Assembly (NCBI RefSeq): GCF_001605895.1
Contig: NZ_LUAW01000027.1
Location: 1 to 55,956, forward strand
Source of the DNA: Acinetobacter pragensis
Lineage (GTDB): Bacteria > Pseudomonadota > Gammaproteobacteria > Pseudomonadales > Moraxellaceae
DNA: 55,956 bases
Direction: 5' to 3'
Shown here: positions 1 to 7,404 of the stretch, piece by piece
Numbering within the stretch: the stretch's first letter is position 1
Layout of the letters: every line of letters begins with the position of its first letter
Made by a program: the position numbers and the translations under genes
The notes under the pieces: model-generated
Database searches by the model: none
What the model was told of the DNA's origin: nothing
What the model saw: the letters and a program-made list of their open reading frames with translations, nothing else

Positions 1-147
1 AAAATATTTTTCTTTAAAAACATATAGATTTTATAAAACCAACATCATCATTCACGTACAAAGTCTCAAACTCGAATTAATAGTTATTTTACATTACTCT
101 CATCAACTTGACCTGAGGGCTTTGTGTTTGTAAACAGCAGATGCTAC

Positions 148-283
148 CTACTTACCCTCATCAAAATTTTTAAACTCTGTGGCAAGCTGGCTGAGTGTTT
201 TGACTTGCTTTCCATAACGACGACATGAACGGCATGCCAATAAATGAATTTGCAAATTAGTCTGTTCGGTCGGGGGGGCGCGC
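148..283 (-). pseudogene. Remnant of a zinc-finger anti-sigma-like protein (zf-HC2 type)
   Basis: Reading the minus strand from about 283 to the stop at 148-150 gives a start-less peptide of about 45 codons. It contains TEQTNLQIHLLACRSC followed by RRYGKQVKTLSQLA. The H-x3-C-x2-C spacing and the helix after it resemble the short zinc-binding anti-sigma proteins (zf-HC2) found beside ECF sigma genes. Upstream the frame runs into a stop at 284-286, directly behind a run of seven C (272-278 on the plus strand as G), and no start codon precedes it. I read it as a 3' fragment left by truncation or a frameshift at the C run. The parent sigma factor gene is not in the window. The family assignment rests on a short motif only. 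Confidence 0.45.
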
Positions 284-383
284 TATCTAAGTTTTGATTA
301 CTGGGTGAAGCATTTTTTCTTAAAATGAAATGAATAAGGGAATAAACTCTATTCCCTTACATTAAAGCAACTTGGATCAGCCT

Positions 384-1250
384 TTAAACCAAACTCAGGC
401 CTATCCGCTGACAATCAAAGGTCTTTCTACGATGCCTTGTCACTCTTAAATAATGATTATTGGCATGGCTGTTTAAACGGTTTTTTACAGCTTGCAAAGC
501 ACGTTGAGTCTGCTTGTCATCAAAACAGTTTACCGAGATACCCTTTAAATCGTGCTCTTCAAATGAAACGGCTCCATAACCATTGGTTATATCCTGCCAT
601 TGTTCACCAATTCTGCGCGCATGATCCGCTAGAGTGACAGCTTGTGCCTGTCCAGCATAGATACAGAATAACTGAACATAATAGCCCTGCTCTGGATCAT
701 GTTTAATCTGCCAAATTACAGAATGAATGGAACGAAACAGCTCAGTATCTCTGGAGCGAATTAACTTTAGGAAAGCACTGAGGTAAAGATCGAGATCATA
801 TAGTCGAATCACAGATAGCGCTTCAGGTTGGATCCCTAAACAAATTGGAAAGATGGTTAATTGATCTTGTTGCTGTATACATTCTGATAAGAAGCGTTCA
901 GCCTTTTTCACCTGTTTCTTATACTCGTTCTGATCATATAGATAATCCGCTTCAATCAACCCAACTTGATCGTGTACATATTTTATAAAACCTTCAACCA
1001 CATGATCAGGTAAGTCTTGAATAGAATCATAGAACTTAAACGCATTGGCTTTAAAGATGATCTGCTCAAGATGCTTAAACACAATGATTGCTGCGATGTA
1101 ATTATTCCCATCGATAAAGAATCGTCTGGATTTCTTAATCAATGGAATGATCTGCTGTTTGAATTGTTCAACACTGATTTGATTAGCTAATATTGCTTGA
1201 ATAAAGATTTCAATTTCACAAAATGTTTGAGATTCATTGTAAGTCGTCAT
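384..1250 (-). CDS. Gp2/YagK-YfjJ-like protein lacking the HUH motif
   Basis: A 288-residue protein paralogous to the product of the next gene upstream (1321-2262). The N-termini match (NES near the start, an IE-x-F segment, then QI-x3-QFKQ), and the middle keeps the same pattern of segments. In the neighbour the centre of the domain reads GYHCHLLLIYD; here the same place reads GYYVQLFCIYA, so both histidines are gone. The C-terminal tyrosines of the neighbour (YLVNPEKY) are replaced by asparagines. Known: this family is related to replication initiators of filamentous phages. Inferred: a non-catalytic paralogue, perhaps regulatory. The ATG at 1250 is preferred over 1262 because it lines up with the paralogue's start and because 1262 overlaps the only AGG. 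It is probably cotranscribed with the two genes upstream. Confidence 0.6.
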   Translation of the reverse strand: MTTYNESQTFCEIEIFIQAILANQISVEQFKQQIIPLIKKSRRFFIDGNNYIAAIIVFKHLEQIIFKANAFKFYDSIQDLPDHVVEGFIKYVHDQVGLIEADYLYDQNEYKKQVKKAERFLSECIQQQDQLTIFPICLGIQPEALSVIRLYDLDLYLSAFLKLIRSRDTELFRSIHSVIWQIKHDPEQGYYVQLFCIYAGQAQAVTLADHARRIGEQWQDITNGYGAVSFEEHDLKGISVNCFDDKQTQRALQAVKNRLNSHANNHYLRVTRHRRKTFDCQRIGLSLV

Positions 1251-1320
1251 GATAAAACACATCCTAAGTTATTTATTTCATAGACTTAGGAGTGCCGTAA
1301 CTTTTTAATGGTGATCTAAT

Positions 1321-2262
1321 CTAGAATCCACATTGCCGCAAGGTTTGGACTACACTTCTACGCCAATGCACTTCAAATTGGCCCGTACCAAAGCTGCGCA
1401 TTCGAGGCAACATAGCCCGTAAATGCTGTGCATATTTTTCAGGATTGACCAGATACATGGCCGCATTCAAAGCATTGCTTACTTCCAATTCAACATTGCA
1501 CTGGATATGCCCTACACCTAATCGATTAAATTCCTTAAACTGCTGCTTATGATCCGTGGTATTACAATTAAAGTACCATCCCAGATTACCTGTAATACTT
1601 TGCCATAATTTCCCAACCTGATCAGCGAGATACCAGTCACTCATACGTTTAGATGGATCATAGATCAGCAATAAATGGCAATGATAGCCTTTATCTACCC
1701 CCTGTTCTAATGCCCATGCATACCCTCGCAAACCCATGAAACATCGATCTTGATTTGCGATACGATTTCTTAAAATACTCATATGCTGTTGAACATTCTC
1801 AATACCAATATAGACCTGTTGTTTTTTGAGATAACCCAAATCAACACGCACAAATAAAAGTTCAGAATAGTGGGTAATGAGTTTAGTCAGATACTGATGC
1901 AGTGAATTTCGATTCTGCTGTTCTTGTTGGATAAAACGAGCATGCTCATTCCAATAATCGTTTCGATATTGATAGAGTACATAGCATAGGGTTTGAACTT
2001 GCTGAGTATTAAAATTTAAGATCTGTGATGCAGGTTGACCATTCAGAAAGTAATCAATCCATTGCTTACATTGAATAAAATGTTGGATCGATTCAGCGTA
2101 GTGAAGCTGTGCTGAATAGAAGTGTTGAAACGCTTCATATAATGTACTGAGTGACTGTTTGAATTGTTGATCATTGATTTGTTCAAAGCAAACGCTATAA
2201 ACAAAGTCTTCTATCGCAGTACAAACACTGGATTCATTCCAGATTGGTGTTGTCAAATTCAT
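1321..2262 (-). CDS. Inovirus Gp2 / YagK-YfjJ family replication-type protein
   Basis: A 313-residue protein. It has an N-terminal helical part to about residue 130, then a Gp2/YagK-YfjJ type domain. FVRVDLGY (137-144) forms the first strand, GYAWALEQG lies near 180-188, and GYHCHLLLIYD (192-202) carries the H194-x-H196 pair typical of HUH nickases. LADQVGKLWQSITG follows, and tyrosines 270 and 277 lie in YLVNPEKY as candidate nucleophiles. In filamentous phages such proteins nick DNA to start rolling-circle replication. In E. coli the relatives YagK and YfjJ sit in the CP4-6 and CP4-57 prophages, and CP4-57 is also integrated at ssrA. It is the only one of the three related proteins here with an intact HxH. 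Activity and substrate are unproven. Confidence 0.68.
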   Translation of the reverse strand: MNLTTPIWNESSVCTAIEDFVYSVCFEQINDQQFKQSLSTLYEAFQHFYSAQLHYAESIQHFIQCKQWIDYFLNGQPASQILNFNTQQVQTLCYVLYQYRNDYWNEHARFIQQEQQNRNSLHQYLTKLITHYSELLFVRVDLGYLKKQQVYIGIENVQQHMSILRNRIANQDRCFMGLRGYAWALEQGVDKGYHCHLLLIYDPSKRMSDWYLADQVGKLWQSITGNLGWYFNCNTTDHKQQFKEFNRLGVGHIQCNVELEVSNALNAAMYLVNPEKYAQHLRAMLPRMRSFGTGQFEVHWRRSVVQTLRQCGF

Positions 2263-2503
2263 GTTGTGATACTCATCATGTTCGGATTCATATCACAGGC
2301 ATGTCTGTAATCTTTTACTTGTTTACCCATATATATGAGTAAAGAATCAAGTAATAATAAAATAAGATATTGATAAGTATATAATTAGAATTAGATATAA
2401 TAACTTTAATAACCCGCTAAGCTCCATCTACGACTTAACAGCGAATCGGTTAGATTGACTGAGCATAAAGCACATGACTTAACCTAACAGAGAAAAGCTA
2501 AAG

Positions 2504-4813
2504 TTAATTTTTTGGGTTATTACCTTTTTCAACATTAACAGTTGAACCCTTGATTAAAACCTTTCTGATCGGGACTTCTGGTCTTGGCTGGAAAATCTCA
2601 TTGTAGGATAAATATTTGATAACTGTTTGTTTAAATAAATTTTGCTTTTTCTTGTCCCTAACATTAAATACTACGAACTTTGAGTTAAATTCTCGTTGTG
2701 ATGAAAATACAGCTATAGATTCCGTATTGCTATACACATTCTGAGGATCTTTTTTTGACTTACTCTCAAAATGGTTTGTTAAGAAATTATGCCAATAATC
2801 AATTATTGATCTTGCAATACTATCAACCTGCGTAAGCTTAGATCGAGGAAAGAAAAACAAAACATCAGCAATACTTTTTTTCTGAATATTAAGACTCCAA
2901 CAGCCTAAATAACCAACACATTTTGATAACGGTTGCGCTCTTTTACCAAAACGGATGAAACTTGTGAAAAGCTTAGAAAACTCTTCTTGTGGGATGGTCC
3001 CCCATCCCTCTACATCTAAGATGAATTGAATTCTATAGACCACTAGATCTTGCACTAAAATAGCATTTAAATAATCGATAGCTGTCGCATAACGTCGAGC
3101 ACAAATTTTATATTGTGTCTCAATTGCAGTTTTTTTATTCATCTCTAAATGTTTAGAACTAATCCTGTTTTTTAGTCTTCCATGATGAACCGAATTTTCA
3201 ATGTATCTATCTCTGAAAGCTGCAATCGCCCTATTCAGCTCAAAAATTTTGGTTAAATCCAGATTGAACTTATCGTCCATTTTGTTCTTTAAAAAGAAAT
3301 TTGATATGCCAAAATGATCTACTTTGATATTAAGACTTAAAGCAGAATTTTCATTGTAACCTAAGAATAATTGCACTGCCTCATACTCATCAATCAAACT
3401 GAAATATTGCTGGCAGCATGGAGTAACCGAACGCGACCATTCATCTTCGGTTAATAAGTTGGACTCACTAAACTGTCTAGGGAAATCAAAAAAGCTGCCA
3501 AATGAGACCAAGACATTTTCAATAAAAATCTCTAATCGCACACCGACTTCGACTAATCCTTTAAAGTTAGTGTCAATGCAGGCATATTCTTGATACATCA
3601 ACTGTGCTATCTCAATCCGTTCAACAGCTGCTATTGGTAAATCTTGATATTGCCAAATTTTTTCTGGATTTTTGCCTTCTATTCGTTTTTTCCACTGCTC
3701 AATATTGCTCTGATATGCTAGTAATGGGTCGTAATATACAAATTCATCAAGCCTTAAAAACTCCCCATTAAGAGGGACATTACCCGCATTGTTTCGGTAA
3801 TCCAGCTTTATGATGTAATCAATGTATGCGTAGTAGCCCAGAATCCAATACTTAAACTGGTGTATCTGCTCTGTTTGGTGATATGAAATTTTTGTAAAAT
3901 CGTGCTTGGTAATTTGCTTTGACAGGTTTAGCCAATTGGTGATTGCGACGCCTGAATCAAACTTGTCTCGACTGATACTATCGGTGAGCTTTTCAATTAT
4001 TTTTTTCGAGCTAAGCTTTTTTTTACCCTTAAAAAATAAAATACAATGCAAATTCAAGCCATGCTGATGGTCACTTTCCCACTTAAATAATCCATTCAAA
4101 AAATCAGGAAACCGATTTAAGTACGTCTGAATTTTGGTTATGTAGTCTAAATTAATTCGGATAAATTCATGTTCTGGACTGTTAAATGAATTTTTTAGAT
4201 TTATATCTAGACACAGAACATTCAATTCCAAATTTTGTGAAATTAGGGAATCAAACTCCGTACATAAATAGTTATGCTCAAAAAGATTTGGTCTACTTTC
4301 AACTTCTACATTCCAACTTATACTTTTCTGATTTTCCTTAATCCATTCTTTTAAAGCTTCTATTTGACTTAAAGGAAATGAAGTATCACTCCTCCTACGG
4401 GAAACTTTTTGTAAATTTGGGGATGAATGAGCATAGGGATCACTCTCGTCTAAGTGTAAGGAATGTGCACTTGCATTCTGTATATTTCTAACACGTTCCA
4501 TCAGTTCAGCAGAAGTCGTCATTTGACTAAACATATACCCACTGTCGGGGTAAATTAATGTATCAGCCACCAATTTACTAAAATACAAAAAAGTATCTTG
4601 ATCAAACTCATGCCCCCCATTATGCGTATTTAAAAACTTCTCAAGTACAGGATTTCTGTGGCTACGAATGTCCTCAAAAAAGTTAGAAAAGTTTTCCAGT
4701 AAATCAACAGACTCTTTAAAAAAAGTGTTCCTTCCATGTTCTCCAGATGACAACGACGCATATGAGTGTGGAACTCTCAGCCTTAACAACTTAAAAAGTT
4801 TTTCTTTTTCCAT
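2504..4813 (-). CDS. Large protein with two degenerate Gp2-like domains
   Basis: About 769 residues. I do not recognise the whole protein. Two stretches resemble the Gp2/YagK-YfjJ fold. In the first, around residue 250, HGLNLHCILFFKG stands where GYHCHLLLIYD stands in the neighbour, so one histidine has become asparagine. It is followed by FKYWILGYYAYIDYI. In the second, roughly 590-690, the order is FILDVEGWG, CVGYLGCWSL, ADVLFFFP and IIDYWHNFL, with no histidine pair. The N-terminal 200 residues are unassigned. The frame opens at a TTG (4873), but a TATAAT-like element lies inside that extension, so the ATG at 4813 (MEKEKLFKLL) is taken, although no ribosome binding site is clear. Base composition is more AT-rich than in the core genes, which fits transfer. 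Confidence 0.55.
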   Translation of the reverse strand: MEKEKLFKLLRLRVPHSYASLSSGEHGRNTFFKESVDLLENFSNFFEDIRSHRNPVLEKFLNTHNGGHEFDQDTFLYFSKLVADTLIYPDSGYMFSQMTTSAELMERVRNIQNASAHSLHLDESDPYAHSSPNLQKVSRRRSDTSFPLSQIEALKEWIKENQKSISWNVEVESRPNLFEHNYLCTEFDSLISQNLELNVLCLDINLKNSFNSPEHEFIRINLDYITKIQTYLNRFPDFLNGLFKWESDHQHGLNLHCILFFKGKKKLSSKKIIEKLTDSISRDKFDSGVAITNWLNLSKQITKHDFTKISYHQTEQIHQFKYWILGYYAYIDYIIKLDYRNNAGNVPLNGEFLRLDEFVYYDPLLAYQSNIEQWKKRIEGKNPEKIWQYQDLPIAAVERIEIAQLMYQEYACIDTNFKGLVEVGVRLEIFIENVLVSFGSFFDFPRQFSESNLLTEDEWSRSVTPCCQQYFSLIDEYEAVQLFLGYNENSALSLNIKVDHFGISNFFLKNKMDDKFNLDLTKIFELNRAIAAFRDRYIENSVHHGRLKNRISSKHLEMNKKTAIETQYKICARRYATAIDYLNAILVQDLVVYRIQFILDVEGWGTIPQEEFSKLFTSFIRFGKRAQPLSKCVGYLGCWSLNIQKKSIADVLFFFPRSKLTQVDSIARSIIDYWHNFLTNHFESKSKKDPQNVYSNTESIAVFSSQREFNSKFVVFNVRDKKKQNLFKQTVIKYLSYNEIFQPRPEVPIRKVLIKGSTVNVEKGNNPKN

Positions 4814-4849
4814 AAAAATAAAAAATATACCAATTAAACCATTGAATTT

Positions 4850-4855
4850 ATTATA
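4850..4855 (-). promoter_or_regulatory. Candidate -10 box for the 769-residue gene
   Basis: TATAAT on the minus strand, preceded by TCATA and about 37 bases before the chosen ATG. No convincing -35 is visible in the AT-rich sequence before it. It is listed because it argues against translation starting at the upstream TTG. Confidence 0.35.
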
Positions 4856-5600
4856 TATGAAATTAAAATTCAATTTTTAAAACACATATTAATCACATTT
4901 TTTCAAAATAAAAATAATATTATTTAGAATTATTAATCAGCAAAGTTTTAAGTGAGATTCCAAAATACATAGTTTTCTGCAACTAATCCCAGAAGTTTAA
5001 TCAACAATCTACCCTTCAATTTTCTCAACCATAAAGCGCTCGCATAGCCAAAATATCTAGTACTGTTTCATCACCTCATGAGTTTAATTCCGTAGTACTT
5101 TTTCCATCTGACATTCAAACAAATCTATTCAATCAGCCAACATAACCTGAAAGTTAAATGTTAAATTTATTCAAAAGATGAGCTGATGCTAAATAGAGAA
5201 ATATATTTGAAAATGAGCTTTGAAAAGTAGCTAAGTGAATAATTTCAAATAGCGAAGGTAAGATAGTTTTGAGTCAAAACGAGATTGTTAAGATTTCGAT
5301 ATCCTTATCAAGACGGGTAACTTTCTCTTTTTCAAAAGCTATGTCTGTTCAAATCTGAACTAATACAGAGTATTAAATAATGATGGCGCTCAGACCATAA
5401 TCCCCCCAAAAGTGAGTCGTAAAATTTTCAGATTGATATAGAATTTTGAATACTCTCTTTTTCGACTAAAGTTTATTCTTGTACTTGTGTATTAATTTTA
5501 GTCCAATTAATCTGACATTAAAGGACTAAAATACTTAGATGAAACTAGTAAAATACTACTATTAAAGGTAAATGTCTTTTCCTCAAACTCCTCTCAGCTA
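4856..5600. other. AT-rich intergenic stretch between integrase and the Gp2-like genes
   Basis: About 740 bases without a credible reading frame on either strand. AlpA/Cox-type excisionases often sit here in P4-like elements, but I found no helix-turn-helix frame. The only distinct structure is the inverted repeat at 5495-5532. Promoters for the three minus-strand genes presumably lie at its left edge. Confidence 0.5.
5495..5532. repeat. 10-bp inverted repeat downstream of the integrase
   Basis: ATTTTAGTCC (5495-5504) and GGACTAAAAT (5523-5532) are exact reverse complements separated by 18 bases. A partial third copy, GACTAAA, lies at 5464-5470. The repeat is about 70 bases past the integrase stop. 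It could be a weak terminator for the integrase or a protein site; there is no adjoining U run of note. Confidence 0.45.
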
Positions 5601-6734
5601 TTACATCCAACTCATCACTTGCTCCCCATACCACTCCATAATTTTCACTCGCTCATCCCAGTACTGTGCTCTGTTATAAGCGGATCGAATTCTGTTTTGA
5701 GGAACATGAGCAAGCTGACGTTCAATCGCATCGGGATTAAATAGGTTTGACTCATTGAGGACTGTACTGAATAACGACCTAAAACCATGTGTTGTCATTC
5801 GACCTGCATAGCCTGACCGCTTAATCACAGCTAAGATCGATTCACTGCGCATGGGTTCCTTGTTACTTAAACGGTGTGGAAATAGTAGTTCCTGATTATG
5901 GGTAAGTCTTAATGCCTGAAGCTCTGCAATCATTCTGTCCGTCAACGGTACACGATGTGGCAATCGATTCTTCATACGCTCTTCAGGGATATCCCACTTG
6001 CGCCCTTCCAAATCAAATTCATCCCAACGTGCTCGTAGTAATTCACTTACTCGAACGCCTGTCAGCATAATTAGGACAATTGCATGGTGTGTTTGAGCAT
6101 CAGCAGGATAAGCCTTAATATGTATGAGAAACTCAGGCATTTCAGCGGCAGATAAAGAGGCTAAGTTTTTAACCCTTTTATTCTTGAGGGCATAAACCAA
6201 ATCACCGGCAGGATCATCGTAACGATAGCCATGAGCAATGGCATATTTCATCACCATCCCACAACGAGATAAAGTACGTTTGGCTACCTCAAGTGAGCCT
6301 CTCGCCTCAATCTTTTTTATGATCTGCAAAATTTCAGGTGCTTGAATCTGATTAATACGCTTATTTTCTAATGAAAGATATAATTCATCTAGAGATGCTC
6401 TGACATTGCTAATATGTTTTGGAGACCACGTCTCCTTCTGATTCTCGAACCAATCTTCAGCTACTTCTTTAAAGAAAGGCTTTATGTCCTCATGAAGTAC
6501 TGATTTGGAATGTTTATACTTAAGTTCATAAGCCATTTCTCTCGCTTTTTTCAAACTAAGCTCTGGGTATGGTCCTAGTGACTCAGATTGACGCTGCCCA
6601 TGAACAGTATAGCGGACATTCCAATACTTCTGCCCTTTAGTCGTAATAATCAGCGATAAACCATGTGAATCCGATAGGCGATATTGCTTGTCTTTCGGTT
6701 GAGCTTTTCTACATTCTGCATCTGTGAGTGACAT
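5601..6734 (-). CDS. int: P4-type tyrosine integrase
   Basis: A 377-residue site-specific recombinase. The N-terminal DUF4102-type arm-binding domain (DSHGLSL, YWNVRYTVHG, LGPYPELSLKKAR) is followed by a SAM-like core-binding domain (about 95-180) and the catalytic domain. Visible catalytic residues are the R in LTGVRVSELLRARWDE, the HxxR in THGFRSLFSTVLNE, the second histidine in RQLAHVPQNRIRSAYNRA, and the tyrosine in the same segment. It should catalyse integration and excision of the element at the adjacent ssrA 3' end, which is the usual target of this family. The frame opens at a TTG (6782), but the ATG at 6734 (MSLTDAECRKAQ) matches the normal start of P4 integrases. The gene reads away from the attachment site. 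Confidence 0.9.
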   Translation of the reverse strand: MSLTDAECRKAQPKDKQYRLSDSHGLSLIITTKGQKYWNVRYTVHGQRQSESLGPYPELSLKKAREMAYELKYKHSKSVLHEDIKPFFKEVAEDWFENQKETWSPKHISNVRASLDELYLSLENKRINQIQAPEILQIIKKIEARGSLEVAKRTLSRCGMVMKYAIAHGYRYDDPAGDLVYALKNKRVKNLASLSAAEMPEFLIHIKAYPADAQTHHAIVLIMLTGVRVSELLRARWDEFDLEGRKWDIPEERMKNRLPHRVPLTDRMIAELQALRLTHNQELLFPHRLSNKEPMRSESILAVIKRSGYAGRMTTHGFRSLFSTVLNESNLFNPDAIERQLAHVPQNRIRSAYNRAQYWDERVKIMEWYGEQVMSWM

Positions 6735-6847
6735 ATATTTAACCAGAATTTGTTGTGTTAATTTCTGGGTAAATTTTGCCAATTTTTACCCACACAAAGC
6801 AAAAATAGGGTCAAATCGCTTAGGACAGTATCGGACAACACAGCCAA

Positions 6848-6886
6848 TAAAAAAGCCCTTAAACATTGAGTTTAAAGGCTTTTTTA
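6848..6886 (-). terminator. Terminator behind ssrA
   Basis: AAAAAAGCCCTTAAA and TTTAAAGGCTTTTTT flank the loop CATTGAG, so the hairpin has A and U runs on both sides and can work in both directions. It lies 31 bases past the tmRNA 3' end in the reading direction of ssrA. Confidence 0.75.
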
Positions 6887-6916
6887 CATTCAGTCGAACC
6901 GCTCTGAATTGAATTT

Positions 6917-7276
6917 TGGTGGAGGTGGCGGGAGTTGAACCCGCGTCCGCCAGCATTACGCTCGAGAATACTACATGCTTAGATATCGTCTACTGTTTTA
7001 ACTCTTTGTGACCCGACGAACAGGGTACAAATCGCGATCCTCTAAATTTAGTACAAAGCCCCGAGGCGTGGCTTTAATACGGACTTGTGTGCGTGCGCTT
7101 CAGTCGGACTCTCTAACCACAAGTATTCGGAGAGGCGGACAAGCTGCCCTTAGGCAGCTAGAGCGTATGATTCGTCGTTTGCGACTAAAAAATGCAAATT
7201 TGATTTACGAGAGAAAATGCGCTCTCGGCATGCATCTATGAGTTTCATCACCAGCGTCGAAGCCAGAAACACCCCC
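6917..7276 (-). ncRNA. ssrA: Transfer-messenger RNA (tmRNA)
   Basis: About 360 nt, rescuing stalled ribosomes with SmpB. The 5' end GGGGGUG pairs with CACCUCC just before the ACCA end, giving a seven-pair acceptor stem with G3-U70, the alanine identity pair. The T-arm GCGGGTTCAACTCCCGC lies near the 3' end and the conserved GGCUUCGAC near the 5' end. The tag frame at 7150-7182 encodes ANDESYALAA then UAA, close to the E. coli tag with serine at position five. A TATGAT-like -10 lies upstream of the 5' end. The 3' end is encoded with CCA and abuts the integrated element, so it is the attachment site. The gene remains intact, as is usual for ssrA-targeting integrases. Confidence 0.95.
7150..7182 (-). 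other. tmRNA proteolysis tag frame
   Basis: The resume codon GCA is followed by nine sense codons and UAA, giving ANDESYALAA. The C-terminal ALAA is the degron read by ClpXP and related proteases in other bacteria. Confidence 0.85.
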
Positions 7277-7404
7277 AAAGTACGCAGTAATCATAGCATA
7301 ATTAATAAAAAATACGATGCATTTTCTAGACAATTACACTTTTCAATGCGCTTAATTACATTATTGCGCTAATATTTTCATTTTCAAGGACGATATAAGA
7401 ATAT

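Noticed and set aside
4668..4880. Plus-strand frame of 70 codons
   Set aside because: It is antisense to the N-terminal part of the large Gp2-like gene and has no family resemblance.
4856..5600. AlpA/Cox-type excisionase
   Set aside because: No helix-turn-helix frame with a start codon could be found, although such genes are common at this place.
1..6916. Second copy of the ssrA attachment end
   Set aside because: No stretch matching the T-arm and CCA end was found in either orientation by eye.
7008..7241. Plus-strand open frame of 77 codons
   Set aside because: It lies wholly inside the tmRNA gene on the opposite strand; composition is explained by the RNA.
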